Shown here piece by piece: positions 6,881 through 11,157 of a stretch of DNA of 11,157 bases. Origin of the DNA: Baffinella frigidus (lineage: Eukaryota > Cryptophyceae > Cryptomonadales > Baffinellaceae); NCBI GenBank assembly GCA_026770585.1, contig MU646627.1, positions 415,242 to 426,398 on the forward strand. The letters are read 5' to 3'. Positions within the stretch are counted from its first letter, which is position 1; each line of letters begins with the position of its first letter. The notes below the pieces were generated by a model, which saw only the letters and a list, made by a program, of their open reading frames with translations, was not told where the DNA came from and made no database searches. Both the position numbers and the translations under genes were made by a program.

Positions 6881-6940
6881 CCTCTCTCTCTCCTCTGTCT
6901 CTCTGTCTCTCTCTCTCTCGCTCTTTATTTCTCTCTCTTA
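6881..6940. repeat. Imperfect CT microsatellite
   Basis: CTCTCT interrupted by CTGT, CTCG and CTTTATTT. It precedes ACGCGTCCGCCCCAG, as does the longer CT tract at 7526-7575. Confidence 0.8.
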
Positions 6941-7010
6941 GCCGCACGCGTCCGCCCCAGGGGTAGTGTCCTAAGTACGGCCTGTCCCGAGAACATGTAT
7001 TATGCCTCAA
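6881..7010. repeat. Duplicated segment, copy 1
   Basis: CT tract, then ACGCGTCCGCCCCAG (6946-6960), GTCCTAAGTACGGCCTGT (6968-6985), CCGAG and a TATTATG. The same order recurs at 7526-7705, and each copy lies downstream of a family-1 MITE (about 125 bp in copy 1, 8 bp in copy 2). Confidence 0.65.
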
Positions 7011-7036
7011 GGAGTGTGACCTAGGTACGGGTGCAT

Positions 7037-7092
7037 GTGTCCTCGGTACTGAGTCCTAGGCACCGTGTCCTCGGCACTGAGTCCTAGGCACT
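7037..7092. repeat. 28-bp tandem repeat, two units
   Basis: GTGTCCTCGGTACTGAGTCC begins the first unit (7037-7064); the second unit (7065-7092) differs at two positions. Related GTGTCCT/GTGTGACCT + (A/G)GTAC motifs occur at about 6966, 7015 and 7129. Confidence 0.75.
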
Positions 7093-7165
7093 GCAGGCGT
7101 AGCTAGGACACACTCCACAGGCAGCCAGTGTCCTGGGTACCGTTCGCCTCATGCGGGTACTGTCT

Positions 7166-7293
7166 CACCGGGCCACCTCCCTCACAAGGAAGCCCCACCC
7201 CCTAGGACCCTACTGTAGGCCTACGCCTGCATGTGTAGGGCCCAGTGATGGTCCTACAGGGGGGCGCTTTCTTATGAGCGAGGTACTCCTGTA
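7166..7293. mobile_element. MITE family 1, copy 2 (diverged left end)
   Basis: The right end TATGAGCGAGGTACTCCTGTA matches the family. The left end is eroded (CACCGGGCCACCTCCCTCAC). The interior keeps CCTAGGACCCTACTGTAGG. Its final TA (7292-7293) is also the first TA of the next copy. Confidence 0.65.
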
Positions 7294-7330
7294 CAGGGGC
7301 ACCTCGCTCACAACGAGCCCCCCTCTCTCA
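7292..7330. mobile_element. MITE family 1, left-end fragment
   Basis: TACAGGGGCACCTCGCTCAC followed by a GAGCCCCC run. No matching right end before the next full copy at 7398. It shares the TA dinucleotide with the end of copy 2. Confidence 0.6.
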
Positions 7331-7397
7331 GGATTCTGTGTGGGTGACGCATGGACTGAATCCGAGAGCACGCGTGCCTGCCCTGCTCCAACGCTCA

Positions 7398-7518
7398 TAC
7401 AGGGGTGCCTCGCTCATAAGGAGCCCCCCCCCCCCAAGGACCACCGCAGGGTCTCAGGCATAGGCCTACTGTAGGGTCCTCGGGGGTTGCGCCTCCTTGT
7501 GAGCGAGGTACCCCTGTA
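7398..7518. mobile_element. MITE family 1, copy 3
   Basis: 121 bp from TACAGGGGTGCCTCGCTCAT to TGTGAGCGAGGTACCCCTGT plus A. The interior has a C run, GGCATAGGCCTACTGTAGGG and CCTCGGGGG. The CT microsatellite begins 8 bp after its end. Confidence 0.8.
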
Positions 7519-7524
7519 ATCAAC

Positions 7525-7525
<1 letters not shown>

Positions 7526-7575
<50 letters not shown>
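7526..7575. repeat. CT microsatellite
   Basis: About 50 bp of nearly perfect CT repeat with one CTTT interruption, followed by CGGCCTCACGCGTCCGCCCC. Confidence 0.9.
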
Positions 7576-7705
7576 GGCCTCACGCGTCCGCCCCAGCGAG
7601 CGTCGTAGCCTAAACCCTAAACCGTACGACGTCCTAAGTACGGCCTGTAGGGTTCAGGGTACCACCTCGTAGGGACGGCCTGGCCCCGAGGCCATCTATT
7701 ATGGG
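7526..7705. repeat. Duplicated segment, copy 2
   Basis: Same order as 6881-7010: CT tract, ACGCGTCCGCCCCAG (7582-7596), GTCCTAAGTACGGCCTGT (7631-7648), CCGAG, TATTATG. It contains an extra TAAACCCTAAACC insert at about 7610-7622. Confidence 0.65.
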
Positions 7706-7726
7706 CTCTGGGCAGGTAGGGTGTCG

Positions 7727-7851
7727 TACAGGGGTACATCACTCGTAACAACCCCCCCCCCCCCTAGCTAGGACCATCATAGGGCCCTAGGCATGGTCCT
7801 ACTGTAGGGCCCTAGGGGGCGGCGGTTTCTTATGAGCGAGGTACCCCTGTA
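7727..7851. mobile_element. MITE family 1, copy 4
   Basis: 125 bp from TACAGGGGTACATCACTCGT to TATGAGCGAGGTACCCCTGT plus A. The interior shows paired AGGGCCCTAGGCAT and CTACTGTAGGGCCCTAG. The C run near 7750-7764 differs in length from the other copies. Confidence 0.8.
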
Positions 7852-7857
7852 GGTGCG

Positions 7858-7903
7858 GTTGCCCAGTCGGCGGGCATAGGCCTGATGCGGGTCCTGCCGT
7901 TGA
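7858..7903. repeat. Direct repeat GTTGCCCAGTCGGCGGGCAT, copy 1
   Basis: It matches CTGCCCAGTCGCCGGGCATT at about 8241-8284, and both continue to ATGCGGGTCCT. The intervening 8148-8253 contains further diverged units of AGTAGATACGGCTGCCCAGTC type. Confidence 0.55.
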
Positions 7904-7984
7904 GACTGTACCAAGCACTCATGAGGCTCGTCCTGACTGTACCGAGCGCTGGCAGGACCGTGCGCCGATCGCGACCGTATCCCA

Positions 7985-8117
7985 CCAGCCCTCCGATGCG
8001 GACCAAATCGAGGCTGGAGCATGCGCCAATTGCTCGGGTGGCACCTTCGAAAACAAATGTGCCACCCGAGGAAATGGCTCCAAACAATCGTCGAGTTGGT
8101 CCGCCTCGCAGGGCTGG
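7985..8117. repeat. 133-bp foldback with ~59-bp arms
   Basis: The left arm 7985-8044 and right arm 8059-8117 pair along nearly their whole length. The inner 12 bp, CTCGGGTGGCAC / GTGCCACCCGAG, is perfect, and the outer CCAGCCCT and GCGGACCAA are conserved in both. The loop is 14 nt. Open frames across it in both directions are a by-product of the symmetry. It could be a foldback element or a small-RNA-type hairpin; transcription unknown. Confidence 0.75.
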
Positions 8118-8683
8118 ATGTCATAGAGACGGCTGCTCAGTGACAGCGGTTGGCCCGAAAGTAGATACAGCTGCCCAGTCCCAGCCGAGAGAGTAGATAC
8201 GGCAGCCGATTCCCAGAAGTTGGCCTGAGAGGAGATACGGCTGCCCAGTCGCCGGGCATTGGCATCCATCATGCGGGTCCTAGTCGTAGTAATTCCCCTG
8301 CCGAGGGAAAAGAACATGACTCAACGCTTCCTGCGCTTCCTCGCGAATTAGTCGCGTGCTTTCTTTAACTTGATTTCAGCAGCCGTCCATCCCAACCATT
8401 TTCGGTACAACAAGGAAATTTAAGCCCGAACTGTACAGAATGGCTCCAATGCCACCCTGAATCTGAGATAAAATTTAAGAGGGGGCCCGATGAAAATAAC
8501 AACACACACCGTCCAGTGGTCCTACGGTAGGGCGATCCCTACGAGCATAGGGCCGCCCTATGTCACGTTTGTAACTGTATGTTTTGGCGTGTAGGTCCAA
8601 GTCTTACAAGGCCTTCACGGATTGGACTACATGGTGGTCATGTTGGTTTCGATCCGTAGTCAACGCATTTAACCTCTCTAGCA
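8118..8683. other. No gene recognised; repeats and a small foldback
   Basis: 8148-8284 has diverged repeats of GATACGGCTGCCCAGTC. At 8518-8567 GTCCTACGGTAGGGCGATCC is followed by CTACGAGCATAGGG and GCCCTATG, resembling the core of foldback family 2 but too diverged to assign. No exon recognised. Confidence 0.45.
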
Positions 8684-8857
8684 CCACGCCACACCGCAGG
8701 CTACGAAGGGATTTCTCGAATAACCCATAGCTGGATAATCTATAGACCCTACGGTAGGCAATACCGTAGGGACATAGAGAGGTCCCTACGAACAAGGTAA
8801 CGGAAAGTCGGGCAGAATCGGGCCGAAAATCCCTTGGTAGCCCGCTGTGTGGCATGG
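8684..8857. mobile_element. Foldback element family 2, copy B
   Basis: 174 bp with clear terminal inverted repeats of about 31 bp: the left starts CCACGCCACACCGCAGGCTA, and the right end reversed starts CCATGCCACACAGCGGGCTA, with about five mismatches over 31. The core 8745-8776 is the exact reverse complement of 1713-1744 in copy A, so the two copies lie in opposite orientation. No coding sequence. Confidence 0.75.
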
Positions 8858-8944
8858 GGAACCTCGTCGAGTCTTTTACAGGAGATATTCGCGACAAAGT
8901 GAGGACCCCTTTGTAGGGGCCTCCGGTTTTGGCAAGGACGGGAA

Positions 8945-8967
8945 CCCTGGTTGGACATGAACCAGGT
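8945..8967. repeat. Hairpin CCTGGTT...AACCAGG
   Basis: Perfect 7-bp stem with a 7-nt loop, just upstream of the family-2 half copy. Confidence 0.5.
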
Positions 8968-8969
8968 TC

Positions 8970-9095
8970 CGGTTAGGATACCTGCAGGATCAACGCTAAG
9001 TCCCTCCGGAGGGCCTGCCGTAGAGTCCTAGGGTCTATTCACGTATTTGTTATTCGCGAAATCTCTTTGCAGACTGCTGTGTGGGCAACTAACCT
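8970..9095. mobile_element. Foldback element family 2, diverged half copy C
   Basis: Aligns with copy A in the same orientation: CGGTTAGGATA, GTCCCTCCGG, GCCTGCCGTAGAGTCCTA, then ATTCGCGAAATC and the end GCTGTGTGGG. The left terminal repeat is not recognisable. Right-end half copies continue with a second TGTGTGGGTAACT at 9108-9120. Confidence 0.5.
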
Positions 9096-9176
9096 TTTGG
9101 AATCCACTGTGTGGGTAACTGTCGAGAGAGAAGTGCCCTTGCGGCCCTGGGTCTCCTTGCGGCTCCGGGTCCTGTT

Positions 9177-9302
9177 CAGGGTTCAGGCTTCAGGGTTCAG
9201 GGTTCAGGGTTCAGGGTTCAGGGTTCAGGGTTCAGGGTTTGGGTTTGGGGGCTTGGGTTTTGGGGTTTAGGGCATGGAGTTTAGGGTTTAGGGTTTAGGG
9301 TC
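9177..9302 (+). repeat. GGGTTCA array grading to GGGTTTA
   Basis: Around eight GGGTTCA units (9179-9238), then GGGTTTG/GGGGTTT, ending in three TTTAGGG. This is a heptamer variant array homogenised separately from the TTTAGGG array at 10030-10102. Confidence 0.9.
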
Positions 9303-9397
9303 CTGTTACACGTCTCCTATTTATCTTGCCGCACGCCAGACCCCTATCCCGAAAACCCCTAGACCCTAGACCCGAAGCACTCTACACGTTGTGTAAG

Positions 9398-9498
9398 GGG
9401 AAGCCCTAAACCCTGAACCCTAAACCTTACAACCCTAAACCCTAAACCCTAAACACTCCAGTCTAAACTCTCAACCCTCAAACCTCAACCCTCAACCC
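9398..9498 (-). repeat. C-rich AAACCCT array
   Basis: CCCTAAA units with CTGAACC and CTCAACC variants. Orientation is opposite to the arrays on either side. Confidence 0.85.
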
Positions 9499-9515
9499 GG
9501 GTTTGAGGCGCTTAC

Positions 9516-9563
9516 GTCTTTGGTGAGAGGGGTATTGATCTCCCTGTCTTGATCCTCTGATGG
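9516..9563 (-). CDS. Unidentified exon family i, copy 1 (PSEDQDRE..PLTKD)
   Basis: 48 nt on the minus strand encoding PSEDQDREINTPLTKD, ending before GTAAGC, the best donor in the window. The upstream CACGGATCAG can serve as acceptor. Alternatively the frame extends upstream in phase to an ATG at 9584 (M-F-C-C-T-D-Q), which would make it a first exon with a Cys pair of the kind often lipid-modified. Similar to 9773-9832. Protein family not recognised; whether it is part of an expressed gene is unknown. Confidence 0.5.
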
Positions 9564-9594
9564 CTGATCCGTGCAGCAAAACATGCAGCCCTAT

Positions 9595-9738
9595 ATTCCA
9601 CACATCTATTGTATACCCCATACATCTATTATATCCCCCATACGTGTACCATATCCCCATACATATAATGTATCCCCCATACATGCATTGTATATCCCCT
9701 TCGTGGTACAAAATCCTCCATAAATCTATGGTACACCC
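9595..9738. repeat. ~21-bp minisatellite (CCCATACATCTATTATATCC)
   Basis: About six diverged units of CATACATCTATTGTATACCCC type. It sits precisely between the two copies of exon family i and flanks them like an intron. Frames through it encode YPPY-like repeats, which I take as artefacts. Confidence 0.8.
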
Positions 9739-9772
9739 CCTTCCCGGAACTAATAAGGGTGTAGGCGCGTAC

Positions 9773-9832
9773 GTCTTTGTTGAGAGGGATGGAGATCTTC
9801 CTGTCTTGCTCAGCCGAGGGCATGCGCGGAAC
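9773..9832 (-). CDS. Unidentified exon family i, copy 2 (EQDRKISIPLNKD)
   Basis: 60 nt, 20 codons in phase 0 at both ends, after the acceptor CCCTCAATCAG and before the donor GTACGC. It encodes VPRMPSAEQDRKISIPLNKD. Nucleotide similarity to copy 1 continues through the donor (TCTTTG(T/G)TGAGAGGG on plus). The intron 3' to it would contain the minisatellite; the one 5' to it is telomere repeat. Retention of the open frame and donor in both copies argues for real exons, though both could be relics. Confidence 0.55.
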
Positions 9833-9837
9833 CTGAT

Positions 9838-10125
9838 TGAGGGTTCAGGGTTTGGGTTTAGGGCTGAGGGTTTAGGGTTTGGGGTTTGGAGTTTGGGGTT
9901 TGGGGTTTAGGGTTTAGGGTTTAGGGTTTAGGGTTTATGGTTTAGGGTTTAGGGTTGAGAGTTTAGGGTTTAGGGTTTAGGGTTCAGGGTTCAGGGTTCA
10001 GGATTGTAAGGTTTAGGGTTTAGGGGTTTGGGTTTAGGGTTTAGGGTTTAGGGTTTAGGGTTTAGGGTTTAGGGTTTAGGGTTTAGGGTTTAGGGTTTAG
10101 GGTCTAGGTTTAAAGGGTTAGGGCA
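9838..10125 (+). repeat. Interstitial TTTAGGG telomere array
   Basis: Mixed TTTAGGG/TTTGGGG/TTCAGGG units, culminating in about ten consecutive perfect TTTAGGG units at 10030-10102. This defines the heptamer type. Since unique and exon-like sequence continues beyond it on both sides, it is interstitial rather than a chromosome end. Confidence 0.95.
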
Positions 10126-10332
10126 GTGCTGGTAAAACGACATTTTAGAGTCGGGCCTGTCGGCTCGTAGACTTTGGATCACTCAGTTCTGGGCTCGAGA
10201 GTACTGCAGAAGAAGAAGAAGATGCACGAATGAATCACAAACGTTGGCCGCGACCCGCGTCTGGCACGAATCAGCGGACTGGAACCCTAAACGCTAACGG
10301 CTACCAAAGCCAACGGAAACCAACGGCATGCT
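10126..10332. other. No confident gene; possible splice acceptor
   Basis: On the minus strand, CTTCTTCTTCTTCTGCAG at about 10201-10218 is a strong-looking polypyrimidine acceptor, but the sequence after it is soon stopped. The plus-strand GAAGAAGAAGAAG may simply be a microsatellite. Nothing else recognised. Confidence 0.35.
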
Positions 10333-10383
10333 CGTGGGAATGGTGACGAGGATGTTGTCGATGATCGAGGGGTCGGGAGGCAC
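10333..10383 (-). pseudogene. Unidentified exon family h, copy 1 (broken)
   Basis: The minus strand encodes VPPDPSIIDNILVTIPT (17 codons), matching VPADPSLIPDNLVSTPT of copy 3. Homology starts abruptly at 10383, the edge of an inverted-repeat element, with TGA immediately upstream in frame. No GT donor follows ACG. Best read as an exon cut by an insertion. Confidence 0.5.
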
Positions 10384-10502
10384 TCAAAAGGCTACAGGCA
10401 ACACTTTTGAACCGGAATTGGATCCTTTTCTTCCATTTCTATTGAAAAAGTCACGTCCCTGCCGGGATATCCGGGCAAGTTGGTACCCCGTAGCCTTTTG
10501 AG
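10383..10502. mobile_element. 120-bp element with 13-bp perfect inverted ends
   Basis: CTCAAAAGGCTAC (10383-10395) and GTAGCCTTTTGAG (10490-10502) are perfect inverted repeats, with weaker pairing a few bases further in. No coding content and no clear target duplication. Its left edge coincides with the break in exon h copy 1. MITE-like by structure only. Confidence 0.55.
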
Positions 10503-10620
10503 CGGACTGTGAGCTTCGCAGATCGGTCCATGTATTTTCGTAGTACTTATTAGGAGGCTCTTGTGTTGGGGGAGCGGAGGGTTCCCGGAGTACCCCAGCA
10601 AGGTGCGGCGGGACCGCACA

Positions 10621-10652
10621 TGTGGCCTAACGCCGGTGTGGCCTAACACCTT
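10621..10652. repeat. 16-bp tandem TGTGGCCTAACGCCGG
   Basis: Two adjacent units, TGTGGCCTAACGCCGG and TGTGGCCTAACACCTT, followed by related TGAGGCATATCGCCGG. Confidence 0.65.
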
Positions 10653-10715
10653 CCCACCGGTGAGGCATATCGCCGGCGTGGTGGGACGGTGTTGCCGAAA
10701 GCCGGGATTGGGTTT

Positions 10716-10796
10716 GGTGCTCACGAGAATATCGGCGATGCGTGAGGGGTCCGGAGGGACGTCAGTCCAGGCAGACCTTGGCCTTTGTGCGAAAAT
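10716..10796 (-). pseudogene. Unidentified exon family h, copy 2 (SAWTDVPPDPS)
   Basis: 27 codons on the minus strand reading IFAQRPRSAWTDVPPDPS, then RIADILVST, aligned residue for residue with copy 3 (NYARQYKAPWTDVPADPS, then LIPDNLVST). The reading frame is open well beyond the homologous part. No acceptor or donor is evident at the homology borders, so it may be a relic or lie inside a larger frame. Confidence 0.5.
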
Positions 10797-10910
10797 GTGG
10801 CCCTTTTCAGGTACACAGTTGGACACGTTTCACCCCGATTCTGCGTGTTGTGAAACATCCGTAGCCTGTTAAGAAGAAAAAGAGCGAACCCCAAAGTCTA
10901 AACCTGAAAC

Positions 10911-10999
10911 CCGTGGGAGTGCTCACGAGATTGTCGGGGATGAGAGAGGGGTCGGCTGGCACGTCCGTCCAGGGTGCCTTGTACTGCCGCGCGTAATTC
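10911..10999 (-). CDS. Unidentified exon family h, copy 3 (APWTDVPADPS)
   Basis: 89 nt between the acceptor ACACGCAACGCAG and the donor GTTTCAG. It encodes (G)NYARQYKAPWTD, VPADPSLIPDNLVSTPT and one base, i.e. phase 1 at both ends. Codon use is C/G-ending, like the hydrolase exons. It is the only one of the three copies with both splice borders. I do not recognise the family. The neighbouring introns would be telomere-like GGGGTTT (upstream) and AAGTCTAAACC sequence (downstream). Confidence 0.55.
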
Positions 11000-11036
11000 C
11001 TGCGTTGCGTGTTTGGGGTTTGCGGCTTGGTGGTGG

Positions 11037-11157
11037 TGCGGGGTAGAGTTCAGGGAGCCTGGTTCGGGGCTTGGGGTTTGGGGTTTGAGGTTTGGGGTTC
11101 GTGGTTTGTGGTTTGGGGCTTGGGGTTTGGGGTTTGGGGTTTGGGGTTCGGGGTTCG
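11037..11157 (+). repeat. GGGGTTT-type degenerate telomere-like array
   Basis: Units of GGGGTTT, GGGGCTT and GGTTTGTGG running to the window end. Confidence 0.85.

Noticed and set aside
7526-7575. CRISPR array or structured RNA among the repeats
   Set aside because: The repeats are microsatellites, MITEs and telomere variants without regular repeat-spacer periodicity. No tRNA or rRNA signature was seen.
7777-8317. Long minus- and plus-strand frames of 103-132 codons
   Set aside because: They cross MITE copy 4 and the 133-bp hairpin; the hairpin symmetry keeps frames open on both strands.
9560-9910. YPPY-rich plus-strand frame of 116 codons
   Set aside because: It is the translation of the minisatellite and telomere array, antisense to the two exon-like copies.
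10201-10218. Strong-looking splice acceptor CTTCTTCTTCTTCTGCAG
   Set aside because: The sequence following it is stopped after six codons in the plausible frame and has no homologous copy in the window. It may simply be a GAA microsatellite.
10392-10826. A 144-codon minus-strand frame treated as a whole gene
   Set aside because: Only the first part matches the repeated h exon. The rest covers a tandem repeat and the inverted-repeat element and has no recognisable domain.

Overview
This window looks like nuclear DNA from a eukaryote, probably a protist or alga. It carries long perfect and degenerate runs of the heptamer TTTAGGG, the telomere repeat of plants, many algae, dinoflagellates, chromerids and coccidians. 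Its coding pieces are short (about 49-101 nt), GC-rich at third positions, and bounded by AG acceptors and mostly GT donors. There are no bacterial-type operons. No long open frame looks like a real gene: the real coding sequence is split into exons too short to stand out.

Left part (1-2890): the main finding is a minus-strand, intron-split alpha/beta-hydrolase gene of the ABHD17/Bem46-like (S33) type. It is read from higher to lower coordinates. Exons c, d, e, f2 and g (1459-1526, 1185-1236, 982-1030, 514-614, 16-90) join in perfect phase into 115 open codons. These carry, in order, a beta-strand core, HGNAEDLG, EYPG+YG and the nucleophile elbow GRSIGTGP. A probable first exon (2817-2884) starts with MASFIKDHDF. 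The stretch expected between it and exon c was not found. The introns are largely degenerate telomere-like repeats, and exon f exists as one whole copy flanked by two half copies. The C-terminal exons, with the catalytic Asp and His, would lie off the left edge, where the window starts with 17 G.

Middle part (1641-8860, overlapping the gene): a dense collection of non-coding, apparently non-autonomous elements. It includes a TA-flanked foldback MITE family with four full copies and one partial copy between 6636 and 7851; a related 522-bp TA-flanked element (5706-6227); a second foldback family sharing a 32-bp core in opposite orientations (1641-1801 and 8684-8857, with a diverged half copy near 8970-9095); a 166-bp direct repeat pair (4238-4403, 5065-5230); and a 133-bp hairpin (7985-8117). 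There are also a homopurine tract, CT microsatellites and a duplicated segment. I support no protein-coding gene there.

Right part (9100-11157): extensive interstitial telomere arrays, again with exon-like minus-strand fragments. One exon family ending P-L-(T/N)-K-D occurs twice (9516-9563, 9773-9832), each copy with a GT donor, separated by a ~21-bp minisatellite. Another, with the core WTDVPxDPS, occurs three times (10999-10911, 10796-10716, 10383-10333). The last of these is cut at the edge of a 120-bp inverted-repeat element. I do not recognise the proteins these two families come from. The window reads as a subtelomere-like or repeat-invaded region in which small exons were duplicated, split and separated by telomere-like DNA.
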